From Bacteroidia bacterium (lineage in GTDB: Bacteria; Bacteroidota; Bacteroidia; Bacteroidales; Prolixibacteraceae), in NCBI GenBank assembly GCA_026391315.1, contig JAPLDT010000013.1, forward strand, positions 19,217 through 83,216: a stretch of 64,000 nucleotides of DNA, written 5' to 3'. Shown here in pieces: positions 53,041 to 63,601 of the stretch. Position numbers and translations under genes: made by a program. Below the pieces are notes generated by a model, which saw nothing but the letters and a program-made list of their open reading frames with translations, was not told where the DNA came from and made no database searches. The stretch's first letter is position 1; each line of letters opens with the position of its first letter.

Positions 53041-56000
53041 ATGAGAAAAATTTCGCTGTTGCTTGTATTCCTCGGCTTTATAGGATTACAAGTTGTCTTC
53101 GCACAGACCCGTCAAATAACGGGTGTTGTGACGGTGTTGTGACTTCCGGCGATGACGGCACCTCTATTCCGGGGGTTTCTGTCGTTGTGAAGGGATCTAC
53201 GCTTGGGACTATCACCGACATGGATGGTAAGTTTACTTTAAAAGTTCCGCAGGGTGCAAAAACACTTTCCGTAACTTTTGTGGGTATGTCTGCTACCGAG
53301 GTGGCATTGACTTCCGCAAGCAATTACAAGGTAGTTATGCAATCTGAGAGCGTCAGTGTAGACGAGGTGATCGTAACTGCCATGGGTATCAAGAGAAAAC
53401 CTAAAGAGATGGGGGTTGCAACGGCCAAAGTCGACAACCAGGAACTTACCAACGCAGGTGCCTCTAACGTGATGAACGGTATGGCCGCGAAAGTTTCCGG
53501 TCTTCAGATCAATACCATCAACAACGGTGTTAATCCTGAAACCAAAATCACCCTCCGCGGTAACCGCCACTTCCTCGCCAGTAACCAGGCCCTGGTTGTA
53601 TTGGATGGAGTACCGGTTAGTGCAACCTACCTTAACTCAATCAACCCGAATGATATCGCTGACGTAAATATTTTGAAAGGTTCCTCTGCAGCCGCTCTTT
53701 ACGGTAACGATGCATCAAATGGTGTTATGATTGTGACAACAAAAAAGGGAGACAAAGGAAAACTGACTGTTAAAATCAGTAACATCACCACTTTCGAACA
53801 AATCTCTTATCTTCCCAATCTGCAAACCAGGTTTGGTAGTGGTTCCGGTGAAAATCAGAGCAATTCAGACAACAACTACACATTCTGGATTGGTCCTGAC
53901 CGGAATACAGACCCTTATACCTCTTACGAGAACCAGACATACGGTCCCGAATTCAATGGACAGATGGTTATTCTTGGAGGTAAACTGGTTGATGGTTCTT
54001 ACCAAATGGTTCCTTACACTGCCGTTAAAGACCAGAAGAAAAATTTCTTCAACACTGGTATTTCTATGCAGAATGACATTTCTGTTTCTGGTGGCGACAA
54101 CAATAGTCATTTCTACCTCTCCGCACAGGATGTTAAAAGTACAGGTACTATTCCTGATGATACAAACAGAAGAACGGGCGCCCGTATGTCTGCAGGAAGA
54201 AAATATGGTATATTCTCAGCTGATTATTCCATCTCCTTTACCCAGACAAGCACCAGCGTTTCCGGTGGTGACATGTACCAGGGTCGTGGTGTTTACTGGA
54301 ATGTGTTGAACACTCCTCCGCAAGTACCGCTTACCGCTTACAAAGACATCACAGGTAATCCATTTGCTACGCTGGATGGGTATTTCAATGCCTATTATCC
54401 AAACCCATACTGGCAGATCAAGCACGCAAGGAACAATACTCGTCGCAACGATGTTTTGGGTTCTGTAAACCTCACATTGAAACCAACAAAATGGCTGGAA
54501 CTCTCCAACCGTTCAGGATTGATCTACAACGGAACCAACTATCACAACCGCAAGGATGAGGCTATCTATAACTCTTATTCCCAATCCGATCCATGGAGCC
54601 AGGGACACATGGGTGTTAGTTCACCTTATGCCGGTAATTCAAGCGATCAGATGAATAACAGTTTGATCCTTGCCAATGACTTCACCGCTACTTTTGATCA
54701 TAAATTTAATAATATTTCTGTGAAAGCGGTTATTGGTAATTCGGTCTATTCCAATAAGTTTGAATATATTTATGATGCTGCAAATGGTGGCTTGGTCGTT
54801 CCTGGTTTGTACAATATCAGCAACCGTTTCGGAGAACCGGCTATCACTCAATCAACCCAGCAGCGTAATTCTATCGGAGCGTTTGCCGACTTCACTGTTG
54901 GATACAAAGACTTTGCTTTCCTGCACTTCTCTGGTCGTAACGACTGGGACTCAAGATTGACGAAAGCAAACCGTTCTTTCTTCTATCCTGCAGCTGACGT
55001 TAGCATTATCCTGTCGCAAATGTTTCCTTCCATCATCAGCAACAACGTTCTTTCCTTCCTGAAAGTACGCGGAGGCTGGTCGCAAACAGGTCAAATTTCC
55101 CTGGGTGACTGGTACGGCACTTTGCCACAATACTATTCAGCAGGTGGTTTCCCATATGGAGGTACAGCCGGTTATGCCCTGAGTACAACGCTCAGCAACC
55201 CGCTGATCAAGCCAGAGAAAACCAATGAAATGGAAGTTGGACTAGAAATGAGCTTCCTGAAAAACAAGATTCACCTGGAAACCAACATTTACCAGACCAA
55301 AACACTGGATCAAACCATTCCTGCACAAATCTCTGCAGCAACCGGTTACTACAGCGCTTTGATCAATGCGGGTGAACTCGATAACAAAGGTTTGGAAGCT
55401 GACCTTAAATTCACTCCGCTGCTTAACCTTGGAAAAGTAACCTGGAATGCATCCCTCAACTATTCTTATCTTGAATCTAAAGTAGTCTCTATCTTCCCGG
55501 GATTGGATGAGATTAGTATTGCTGATGCTTCTTATATAAAGGTTGGCGAACAATTCCCTGCCATCAAAGTCTCTGATGTAAAGAGAACTCCAACAGGTCA
55601 GATTATTGTCGATCCCAATACAGGTCAACCGGTAAAGGACCCAGCCCTTCAACAGGTTGGTCATGGTAACCCAAATCATATTTTGGGTATTTCTTCTGAT
55701 TTGAATTACAAAGGGTTCCGTCTGTCTGCAACGGCAGAATACAGGGGTGGTAACATAATTGTCAACGCTGTTGGTAACGCACTCGACTTTACCGGAGTTT
55801 CCGAGCACTCTGCTCAAAACGGCCGTCAGCCATTCGTTATTCCTAACTCTGTTATACAAACTTCCCCTGGTGTTTATACACCGAACACCAACATTCTCAT
55901 CAGAGAGGCGAGCCGTAATTTCTGGGTAAACTCAGACTATCACAACGTGCAGAGAACCTATACAACCAGCGCTGCTTTCTGGAAATTGAGAGAGGTTGCC

Positions 56001-56228
56001 CTTTCTTATGATGTTCCCGTTAAGCAACTATTTGGAGGCAATTCGATTCAGGCAGCTCAGATTGCTGTTATTGGAAGAAACCTGCTGATGCTTCGTCCTA
56101 AATCCAATGTTTGGACGGATCCTGAGTTCAATACACAGGGACCTACCAACAATGCCGTTGGTTACACCACAGAAGACCAGACACCTCCAACCAGAGTCTT
56201 TGGTTTTAGTGTAAAACTTACTTTCTAA
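53041..56228 (+). CDS. SusC/RagA-type TonB-dependent receptor, frame broken near the signal peptide
   Basis: SusC-type receptors import glycans or peptides across the outer membrane with a SusD lipoprotein lid. The reading frame from ATG 53041 encodes a signal peptide (RKISLLLVFLGFIGLQVVFAQ) and TRQITGVV but stops at 53140-53142. The rest of the receptor is open in another frame from 53139 to 56228: a carboxypeptidase-regulatory-like domain (DDGTSIPGVSVVVKGSTLGTITDMDGKFTL), the SVDEVIVTAMGI region, a plug (VMNGMAAKVSGLQI...LVVLDGVPVSA) and the barrel ending in FGFSVKLTF. The break is an exact 11-bp tandem duplication at 53122-53143; removing one copy restores one 1059-residue protein. A GTG at 53139 overlapping the stop could allow restart, but without signal peptide. 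Confidence 0.88.
53122..53143 (+). repeat. Perfect 11-bp tandem duplication causing the SusC frameshift
   Basis: GGTGTTGTGAC occurs twice without a gap, at 53122-53132 and 53133-53143. Eleven is not a multiple of three, so the second copy shifts the frame; one copy fits the family sequence ITGVVTSGDDGTSIPGV. Confidence 0.95.
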
Positions 56229-56235
56229 AATTTAA

Positions 56236-57759
56236 ATGAATACTAAGATGAATAAGATATTTATAACACTTTTTGTTTCTCTGGTTCTTTTAGGAAGTTC
56301 CTGCTCAGATTTTCTCACTGTGAATGAAGTCAATCCGAACAGCGCTTCAAAAGTTCCTGCCAAGCTGTTGTTGCCTGCTGCTTTGAAAAACATTGCAGCC
56401 AATATGAATACCCCGGGTAACTACGATTTTGTTTACCTGTGGCATGGCCTTTGGTCAATCAGTACAGGTTACACCCAGCCAACAGCGCTTATGCAATACA
56501 ATTTGCAAAACACCAGTTATCAGGGAACTTTCAGTTCCATGTACACTTTCGGTCAGAACCTGACTGAGATTGAAAATGGTTCTTCTGATGCAAAAGAGTG
56601 CAATTATCGTGCAATCGCGATGATCCTGAAGGCCTACATCATGCAGAACCTGGTTGATATCTGGGGCGATGTTCCTTATACTGAGGCTTTCGGCGCCAGC
56701 GCCGGTATCCTGAAACCCAAATATGACAAGCAAAAGGATATCTACGAAGATTTGGTGAAAAAATTGGATGCAGCTATTTCGCTTATTCAAAAAGCGCCTA
56801 TAGATGCTACAGAGATTCCAGCAAACAGCGATATCATGTATGCCGGTAATATGGCCAAATGGGCAAAGTTTGCCAATACCCTCAAATTGAGATTGTTGGT
56901 TCACCAATCTGGGATGACCGGACGTGATACTTACATCAAATCTGCTATTGCGACTACAGCTTCTGTTGGTTACCTGGGTGCCGGAGAGGGTGGATTGGTT
57001 AATCCAGGTTTCCTCAATTCCCCTGGCAAAATGAATCCTTTTTATGAAAGGTATTACAAGGCAGACGGAACCCAGCAATCAGATGGTGTTACCTACCACA
57101 TGGGTGGAAAGGATGTTATTAAATTCATGAAAGATAACGCTGACCCGCGTTTGAGCCGTTTCTTCAATGGTACACTCGCTGATCCTACGATCTTTGATGG
57201 TAACATTTTGGGTCAGGACCTTGCACAGGCATTGGCTCCCAACAAAACATCCTACCTGGGTTACAAGGCAGGTAATCAAAACTACATGGTAGGCACTTTT
57301 GACAAGAGTGCACCACTTTTAACGGATTTCGAAAGTCTGTTTATCCAGGCTGAAGCCGCGGAAAGAGGATTCATCACAGGAACTGGTAAAACCCTATACA
57401 ATGCGGCATTAACACAATCTTGCATTTACATGGGACTTACTTCAACTGTAGCTGCTGCTTATCTTGCATCTGATAAAGCATCTGTCAATTATGATTTGGC
57501 TTCCAACAAGATCACATTGATCCTTACACAGAAATGGGTATCCCTCAATGGTGTAGCGCCGATTGAAATTTGGACAGACTACCGCAGATCAGGTATTCCA
57601 ACTACGCTTACCTTCTCCAGTGACCCGAACAAGTTGAGCCCGACTCCTCCTGTAAGGTTGCTCTATCCGCAACGTGAGATTTCTGTTAACAACGATAATC
57701 TTGTAGCAGTGGGTGCTATCAGTGCATTTACTTCCAAGATTTTCTGGCAGAACCGTTAA
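56236..57759 (+). CDS. SusD/RagB-type outer-membrane lipoprotein
   Basis: A 507-residue surface lipoprotein of the SusD superfamily (SusD-like_2 type) that caps the SusC channel and binds substrate. The lipobox LLGSSC puts the lipidated Cys at about 23. Family features are SDFLTVNEVNPNSASKVPAKLLLPAALKNI, LKAYIMQNLVDIWGDVPYTEAF, MAKWAKFANTLKLRL, YLTDFESLFIQAEAAERGFI-like LLTDFESLFIQAEAA and the C-terminal QKWVSLNGVAPIEIWTDYRRSGIP. The gene follows susC by seven bases. The substrate cannot be told: no glycoside hydrolase is encoded nearby. Confidence 0.93.
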   Translation: MNTKMNKIFITLFVSLVLLGSSCSDFLTVNEVNPNSASKVPAKLLLPAALKNIAANMNTPGNYDFVYLWHGLWSISTGYTQPTALMQYNLQNTSYQGTFSSMYTFGQNLTEIENGSSDAKECNYRAIAMILKAYIMQNLVDIWGDVPYTEAFGASAGILKPKYDKQKDIYEDLVKKLDAAISLIQKAPIDATEIPANSDIMYAGNMAKWAKFANTLKLRLLVHQSGMTGRDTYIKSAIATTASVGYLGAGEGGLVNPGFLNSPGKMNPFYERYYKADGTQQSDGVTYHMGGKDVIKFMKDNADPRLSRFFNGTLADPTIFDGNILGQDLAQALAPNKTSYLGYKAGNQNYMVGTFDKSAPLLTDFESLFIQAEAAERGFITGTGKTLYNAALTQSCIYMGLTSTVAAAYLASDKASVNYDLASNKITLILTQKWVSLNGVAPIEIWTDYRRSGIPTTLTFSSDPNKLSPTPPVRLLYPQREISVNNDNLVAVGAISAFTSKIFWQNR

Positions 57760-57792
57760 TGATCGAAAGTATCAATTTTAAAAATTTTAAGT

Positions 57793-58677
57793 ATGAAAAA
57801 TAAAATATCATTGACCCTCTCCTTTCTTGCAGGCATCTTTCTTTTGAATTCTTGCCTTAAAGACTATGCCACGATTGCTGTTTCTACGCTTCAGCAATTG
57901 GCATTGAAACCGGTAGCAGGTGAGGTTCCTTTCCAATTCCTGGTAAATATTGCAACCGATGCTCTTCCTACTGAAGACATTACGGTCAGTTTGGCAATCG
58001 ATCCTGCTGCAATTACAGCCTACAACAAAGCTTCAGGCAAGAATTTCTCATCATTCCCAACAGCTGCGCTTGTTACTCCTACCCTGACCATCAAAGCGGG
58101 TACCAGAAACGGATATGCGTCAGCAAAGGTTTGGGGAGCTGAGACTTTGGACGCTTGCGCTACCTTCGCGACAGCTATCTCTATCACTTCTTGTAAAACA
58201 GCATCCGGAGTTGATATTCCGATCGCTGCCAACATGAAATCTTATTTGGTAGCTCTGCCTATCTCCAATCCCTATGCCGCCGATTATGCCGTAACTGGTT
58301 ATCGTATTCGTCCGGGCAATGCAACTGAGATGATGTCTGCCGGTCAGATCGAAACATTCGCAACCATGGATTGTAAAACAGTTCGCAAAAACGGTTTCGG
58401 TAACTATTTCTCTTTTGATATTACAATCGAAATTACTTCTCAAACCGTTGTCGTTGGCGGTACCACCTGTTACAAGGTTATCGCTACCCCGATTGATCCT
58501 TCTACCGGCTCATCCGTTGGTGGTATGTGGCCGGTCTGGACCGGTGATGCAACACTGAAACCTGCAGATCTTACGATCAATTATTACAACCCTGTTAAAA
58601 AGCAATTTGTTTTGAATTGCTGGTATGCCAGCGGTGCGGGTAATCGTATCATGTACGAAGTAGCTACCCGCTTGTAA
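57793..58677 (+). CDS. DUF1735-type surface lipoprotein
   Basis: A 294-residue lipoprotein (LLNSC lipobox, Cys about 21). The N-terminal part is DUF1735-like: a beta-sandwich with DALPTEDITVSLAIDPAAITAYNKASGKNFSSFP and LTIKAGTRNGYASAKVWG. The C-terminal half (NAYAADYAVTGYRIRPG...VIATPIDPSTGSSVGGMWPVWTG...FVLNCWYASG) looks like a second beta domain. Such proteins usually stand after SusCD pairs and are thought to bind substrate at the cell surface. It is probably co-transcribed with susD, 33 bases upstream. Confidence 0.75.
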   Translation: MKNKISLTLSFLAGIFLLNSCLKDYATIAVSTLQQLALKPVAGEVPFQFLVNIATDALPTEDITVSLAIDPAAITAYNKASGKNFSSFPTAALVTPTLTIKAGTRNGYASAKVWGAETLDACATFATAISITSCKTASGVDIPIAANMKSYLVALPISNPYAADYAVTGYRIRPGNATEMMSAGQIETFATMDCKTVRKNGFGNYFSFDITIEITSQTVVVGGTTCYKVIATPIDPSTGSSVGGMWPVWTGDATLKPADLTINYYNPVKKQFVLNCWYASGAGNRIMYEVATRL

Positions 58678-58713
58678 TCATATTTAACTTTAATTGTCTA
58701 TAATAAAAAAAAT

Positions 58714-59415
58714 ATGAAAAGAAAAAACTTGATCGCTGTAATGCTGCCCGTTTTATTCGGATTGTTTGCATTGCAAAGTTGCACCAAGGATACTCCGACT
58801 TTCAAGGTTTATCAATCCTTTACCTTGCCGGCAGTATCGGCACCATTGGATGGGTCAACTATTAAGATTACCGGAACAACTGTGGACCTGAAATGGGTAT
58901 CAACAGATGCGGATGGAGATGCTACAAAAGCGGATGTCTATTTTGGACTGGATTCCAAGCCTGCCCTATACAAAGCAGCCAACACCGCAACCACACTTAC
59001 CGTTCCTGTTGCTCTAGGTAAGACTTACTATTGGAAAGTGACCATGAAAGATGCTAATGGGGTAATGACCTATGGACCAACCTGGAGCTTTACTGTGTTC
59101 GAACCGATTGGAATCTTTGTTGGGGCGTATCTTGTAGACGAACCTGAGGAGGCTTGGACTTATACTGTTAATTTCTCAAAGCTCTCTGACAATACTTTAA
59201 AAATTGATCAGTACTGGGCTTCATGGCCTGCTACCTGGACGCTTGATTTTACCAAGAATACCTATTCAATGCCACTTATTGACTTTGGAGGGAATTATTC
59301 TGGTATTGAATCTGGCACAATCGATCCGGCAACAGGCAAAATGGTGGGAAATTATACTATTTACTACAAAGGTAAAAGTATCGAAGCTGGCGTTCACACA
59401 TACACTAAAAAGTAA
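58714..59415 (+). CDS. Surface lipoprotein with fibronectin-III-like domain
   Basis: A 233-residue lipoprotein (LFALQSC lipobox, Cys about 23). Residues about 40-130 form an Fn3-like beta-sandwich (SAPLDGSTIKITGTTVDLKWVSTDADGDATKADVYFGLDSKP...TYYWKVTMKDANGVMTYGPTWSFTV). The C-terminal part (FVGAYLVDEPEEAWTYTVNFSKLSDNTLKI...GKMVGNYTIYYKGKSIEAGVHTYTKK) looks like a small beta-barrel domain with repeated two-strand units. As last gene of the SusCD operon it is likely a SusE-like accessory binding protein. Family not recognised exactly. Confidence 0.65.
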   Translation: MKRKNLIAVMLPVLFGLFALQSCTKDTPTFKVYQSFTLPAVSAPLDGSTIKITGTTVDLKWVSTDADGDATKADVYFGLDSKPALYKAANTATTLTVPVALGKTYYWKVTMKDANGVMTYGPTWSFTVFEPIGIFVGAYLVDEPEEAWTYTVNFSKLSDNTLKIDQYWASWPATWTLDFTKNTYSMPLIDFGGNYSGIESGTIDPATGKMVGNYTIYYKGKSIEAGVHTYTKK

Positions 59416-59454
59416 TTTCAGCATTTACTGCTGATAGTTTCTATTGGTATACTC

Positions 59455-59488
59455 AAAAAGGAGTTTCCCGGTTGGGAGGCTCCTTTTT
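59455..59488 (+). terminator. Terminator of the SusCD operon
   Basis: AAAAAGGAG at 59455-59463 pairs with CTCCTTTTT at 59480-59488, with an inner TTCCC/GGGAG helix, followed by a T-containing stretch. It lies 40 bases after the last lipoprotein stop. Confidence 0.85.
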
Positions 59489-59584
59489 CGTTGCAACTGA
59501 TTTTGAAAATCCGAGGGGATTGGGTTTTTAGGTTCAATAATATTGTTTTTTAAACATTTCAGTAGATTTTTTTGAAAATTCCCA

Positions 59585-59614
59585 TTGTATATACATATCA
59601 TTTTGATACATTTG
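59585..59614 (+). promoter_or_regulatory. Predicted promoter of the second TonB receptor locus
   Basis: TTG at 59585-59587, a 19-base spacer and TACATTTG at 59607-59614 match the Bacteroidota consensus. The receptor start is 82 bases downstream. Confidence 0.6.
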
Positions 59615-59695
59615 AAATCCCTGTATTATGCAGTGATTATGACTGTAATGAATACGAAAACCAAACTAATTTGATCATTAATCACTGCCACAATT

Positions 59696-62428
59696 GTGAA
59701 GAAAAATAAACATATCCGATTACTTACGGCTTCTCTTCTGTTTGTTGCAATGGTTCTTTTCTCACATCCGGGTTGGTCTCAGGAAATCCAGGAGATTAAA
59801 ATATCAGGGAGTTACTCAAAGACTCCCCTTCAGGAAGTGTTCTCATCTCTTGAAAAAAATTATGGTATCCATTTTTTTTATAAAACAGAATGGATCGCTT
59901 CAAAGGATTTTACAGGATCTTTCGATAACCAGCCACTAATTCAGGTAGTTAACCGAATCGTTGAGGGCAAGGAATTGAATAGCAGGTTTTTTCAGAACAA
60001 TTCGGTGTTTGTTTTTCCGGCGAATGCCGATAAAGATTTGGTAACCAGCAAAGAAGAATCGAAAATGCTTGTCGTGGGTGACCCGATAAACCAGGGCAGG
60101 TTCAAGCGTGCGAAAATTCAGGGAAGGGTCTTTGAAGGCAAAACTGGCGATCCGCTCATGGGAGCCGTGGTATACAATCCTGAAACAAAGGTAGGTGTGG
60201 CCTCCGATGCCAGGGGTAGATATTCCATCGATCTCCCATGCGGGCAAGTGCATCTCCAGGTATCGTTCATGAGCTTCGAAAATCAATTCTTCAGCATCAA
60301 TCTAATTCAGGATGGGAAGGTGGATTTCGATCTCTTCGAAAAATCCTTTTCGATTGCGGAATTAACTGTAATCGGCGAAAACTCGAAGGCTTCCAAGGCC
60401 CAGATGAGTATGATCAAGATGAGCTCTATCACGGTGAAAGAGTTGCCTGTGCTGATGGGTGAAGCAGACCTGATTAAGAGTATGGTTATGATGCCAGGTG
60501 TACAGAGCGTAGGAGAAATGTCGTCGGGATTCAATGTCCGGGGTGGCAATACGGATCAGAACCTTATCCTGGTCAATGGGGCCCCGGTTTTTAATACCAC
60601 ACACCTTTTTGGATTTTTTTCAATGATCAACCCGGATGCTGTGGAGGATGTTACCCTCTACAAAGGTGGGATTCCTGCTTCCTATGGCGAACGCATCTCA
60701 TCTGTGATGGATGTGCAACTCAAACAGGGGGATGATAAAAAACTAAGCCTTAACGGAGGAATTGGCATGATTAATAGTCGTCTGACCATCGAAGGGCCCT
60801 TGTCAAAAAAGAAGAAAAACAGCTTCTTGTTGGGTGGAAGAACCACCTATTCTGATTACCTGCTTCAGCGGACAACAAATCCCACATTCAAATACAGCAT
60901 TGCGAAATTCTATGATCTGAACGCAACATTTGATTTTGAACTTGGGCCGAAGAACCATCTTAAGTTGATGGGCTATATGAGTTCAGATGCTTTTAATCTC
61001 AATACCAGTACTTTGTATAATTATGGTAATGCGCTGGGCTCACTGAACTGGAAAATGAATTTGTCAGATAAAATCATCTCCAATTTATCGCTTGCCTATT
61101 CAAAATATGATATTTCAGTCAATCAGAAGGATCCAACCCTGCCTCAGGATGATTACATCCTGAAATCGAATATTCAATATGGCAGTATCAAATATGCCCT
61201 ATCGTTTTATCCCAATGATAAGCACCGCATCAATACTGGATTTCAGGCCATAGGATATCTGATTAATCCGGGAGAAATGGCGCCTGCCCAGGAAATTTCC
61301 AATGTCGTTTCTGCCTCTTTGCGTAAAGAGCAATCGGCAGAAATGTCACTTTTTGCCGATGATGATTTTGATCTGACTGACAAACTAGCCTTCAATGTAG
61401 GTTTACGTTATACCAAATTCAACGACTATGGTCCGGGAATGGTCTATTCCTATGCACCCGGAGTTCCCAAAAGTGCCAGCACAATTATAGATTCTACAAT
61501 TTATAAATCGGGAGATGTCATCAAGTCATACGGTGGATTAGAACCCAGAATTTCCATGAAGTACCTGCTGCAGGAGGGTACCTCTTTCAGGTTTAGTTAC
61601 CAACGAATTCACCAGTTTTACAACCAAATATCCAATAATGCCGTCATTTCGCCGGCAGATTATTGGAAATCTGCCGATGTCTATATCCCGCCTGTCATTA
61701 ATGATCAGATCGCTGTAGGATATTTCAAAAATAGCACCAATTCGAAAATTGAAACGTCTGTAGAACTTTATTATAAGAAGCTGCAAAATTTAATTGAATA
61801 CAAGAATGGCGCCAAGCTTGTCATGAATCCACATATTGAAACAGATCTGATGGTCTCCAGAGGTTATTCTTACGGGCTGGAATTTATGGTCAAAAAGAGT
61901 ACCGGACGTTTAAACGGATGGATCAGTTATACTTATTCAAGAACCTTCAGGAAAGGAGATAGTCCATATCCCGAAGAGGTCATCAACAACGGATCTTATT
62001 ATCCATCGGTTTACGATAAACCACACGACCTGTCTGCAGTCATGAATTACAAGATCAGCCGAAGATGGCGCTTCTCAAGTAACTTTGTTTTCTCTTCCGG
62101 CAGGCCGATCACGCTTCCTGAACAGAAGTATATGTATGCTGACAATCAGGTAGTCATCTTCTCCGATAGAAATAAATACAGGATGCCTCCTTACCACCGG
62201 ATGGATGTGAGCCTAACACTTGATGAAAATCTTCGCAAACGGCACATGTGGAAGGGAAGCTGGACTTTTTCCGTGTACAATCTCTATGGACGTAAAAATA
62301 CCTATTCTGTTTTTTATAAGAAGAGCCCACAACAGGTGGGGGGGGCTGAAGACAGCCGTTATGATATCTTCCGCATGTCAATTATTGGTATTCCAGTTCC
62401 ATCGATCACCTATAATTTTAAATTCTGA
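59696..62428 (+). CDS. TonB-dependent receptor with STN and carboxypeptidase-regulatory domains
   Basis: A 910-residue outer-membrane receptor. After the signal peptide (LLTASLLFVAMVLFSHPGWSQ) comes an STN domain (residues about 30-110: SKTPLQEVFSSLEKNYGIHFFYKTEWI...RIVEGKELNSRFFQNNSVFVF), which in other receptors contacts a FecR-type anti-sigma factor, then a carboxypeptidase-regulatory-like domain (IQGRVFEGKTGDPLMGAVVYNPETKVGVASDARGRYSI), a plug (MPGVQSVGEMSSGFNVRGGNTDQNLILVNGAPVFN) and a barrel ending in YNFKF. No sigma/anti-sigma pair lies within view beside it. Start is GTG 59696; no ATG fits. It overlaps the DUF4249 gene by one base. Confidence 0.9.
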   Translation: MKKNKHIRLLTASLLFVAMVLFSHPGWSQEIQEIKISGSYSKTPLQEVFSSLEKNYGIHFFYKTEWIASKDFTGSFDNQPLIQVVNRIVEGKELNSRFFQNNSVFVFPANADKDLVTSKEESKMLVVGDPINQGRFKRAKIQGRVFEGKTGDPLMGAVVYNPETKVGVASDARGRYSIDLPCGQVHLQVSFMSFENQFFSINLIQDGKVDFDLFEKSFSIAELTVIGENSKASKAQMSMIKMSSITVKELPVLMGEADLIKSMVMMPGVQSVGEMSSGFNVRGGNTDQNLILVNGAPVFNTTHLFGFFSMINPDAVEDVTLYKGGIPASYGERISSVMDVQLKQGDDKKLSLNGGIGMINSRLTIEGPLSKKKKNSFLLGGRTTYSDYLLQRTTNPTFKYSIAKFYDLNATFDFELGPKNHLKLMGYMSSDAFNLNTSTLYNYGNALGSLNWKMNLSDKIISNLSLAYSKYDISVNQKDPTLPQDDYILKSNIQYGSIKYALSFYPNDKHRINTGFQAIGYLINPGEMAPAQEISNVVSASLRKEQSAEMSLFADDDFDLTDKLAFNVGLRYTKFNDYGPGMVYSYAPGVPKSASTIIDSTIYKSGDVIKSYGGLEPRISMKYLLQEGTSFRFSYQRIHQFYNQISNNAVISPADYWKSADVYIPPVINDQIAVGYFKNSTNSKIETSVELYYKKLQNLIEYKNGAKLVMNPHIETDLMVSRGYSYGLEFMVKKSTGRLNGWISYTYSRTFRKGDSPYPEEVINNGSYYPSVYDKPHDLSAVMNYKISRRWRFSSNFVFSSGRPITLPEQKYMYADNQVVIFSDRNKYRMPPYHRMDVSLTLDENLRKRHMWKGSWTFSVYNLYGRKNTYSVFYKKSPQQVGGAEDSRYDIFRMSIIGIPVPSITYNFKF

Positions 62429-63525
62429 TGCGTAAAGAGCTGATCTATATTCTGTTTTTGGTCGTCCTGGCTGTTTCATGTGAGGAGTACTATTATCCCG
62501 TTATGGATACGGTTAGCGGGCATCTCGTAGTGGAGGCACAAATCACTAATGACATATCCAAAAACACCATTCATCTTACCAAAACCCGAAATTTTTATGA
62601 CAAACTGCCTCCGCTTGAAGTTACAGGCGCTGCTGTAAGCCTGATTGAAATTGGAAGCAAAGTGGTGATCAGAGGATACGAAAGCAGTTCGGGCCATTAT
62701 GTTTTGGACTCACTGCCTGTGAGCGGAAAGACATATTATCTGAGGATCAACATTCAAAATGAGACCTTTGAATCAATGGCGGTGACCATGCCACCTGTTC
62801 CAACGTTTAAGAAATTCTACACTGAATATCTCGTAAAAACGGTGTTTGTCAATACGCCAAACAATGATCTCCAGACATTTGATTATCCCGGAAGGGAATT
62901 GTATGCTGACATGCCACTGACCAGCGCATTGTCGCACTACCGGTTGAAAGTCAGAAATCTGGTAGAATGGAGTTGGTATTCGAACCCGTCGGGAAAATCT
63001 TTGTATCCGGACGCCTATGGATGGACTACCTTTACCGACAACCAGCAATTCAAACTTGCCGGGCCTGCCGATTTCAATCAATCATCGGTGATCGAAAAAT
63101 ACAATCTGCTAACCTTGTCATATATCCCATTTACCTATCTCTTTTCTGATTCTCTGACCTCATGCGGGCATATCGTCATGATAGATCTATACGGTACTTC
63201 CAAAGAATCTTATGATTTTCACCAGCAAATGAACAGCCAGTTTGGCGCTTCTGGCAGCCTGTTTGATCCTGTTCAAACCCAGATAAAGGGGAATATGTTG
63301 TGTACGACTACTCCTTCAGAGATCGTTTACGGCTATTTCGATCTCAATTCCTTCCGGCAGTACCGGTACTATTTTTATTTGAATCCGCCACCCGGCAGGT
63401 ATGTTGAAAGGGAAATTTTCCGTTATCCGGTTATCCCTTCAGCAGGAAAGATTTTTGCCGTACCAAAAACATTCGAAGAACCCAATCCGCCCATTATTAA
63501 ACCGCCTGACTGGTGGGAAGAATAA
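62428..63525 (+). CDS. DUF4249 lipoprotein
   Basis: A 365-residue lipoprotein (LAVSC lipobox, Cys about 18) of the DUF4249 family: LVVEAQITNDISKNTIHLTKTRNFYDKLPPLEVTGAAVSLIEIG and the DSLPVSGKTYYLRINIQNETFES segment are typical. DUF4249 genes commonly follow TonB-dependent receptors of the preceding type and probably encode surface partners of the receptor. Function unknown. The start overlaps the receptor stop (TGATG), so translation is coupled. Confidence 0.85.
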   Translation: MRKELIYILFLVVLAVSCEEYYYPVMDTVSGHLVVEAQITNDISKNTIHLTKTRNFYDKLPPLEVTGAAVSLIEIGSKVVIRGYESSSGHYVLDSLPVSGKTYYLRINIQNETFESMAVTMPPVPTFKKFYTEYLVKTVFVNTPNNDLQTFDYPGRELYADMPLTSALSHYRLKVRNLVEWSWYSNPSGKSLYPDAYGWTTFTDNQQFKLAGPADFNQSSVIEKYNLLTLSYIPFTYLFSDSLTSCGHIVMIDLYGTSKESYDFHQQMNSQFGASGSLFDPVQTQIKGNMLCTTTPSEIVYGYFDLNSFRQYRYYFYLNPPPGRYVEREIFRYPVIPSAGKIFAVPKTFEEPNPPIIKPPDWWEE

Positions 63526-63601
63526 CCCTGCATAAAATAATATAAACCTGGATTACCAGGCAGACACAGAAATACACCTTAACGAGAAAAATGATCCTAA
63601 C

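Noticed and set aside
53131..53145. Programmed ribosomal frameshift in susC
   Set aside because: There is no slippery heptamer; the exact 11-bp duplication explains the shift completely.
55242..55859. A 205-codon minus-strand frame inside susC
   Set aside because: Antisense shadow of the barrel-coding sequence with no signal or domain features.
56455..57078. A 207-codon minus-strand frame inside susD
   Set aside because: Antisense to conserved SusD sequence; no independent support.
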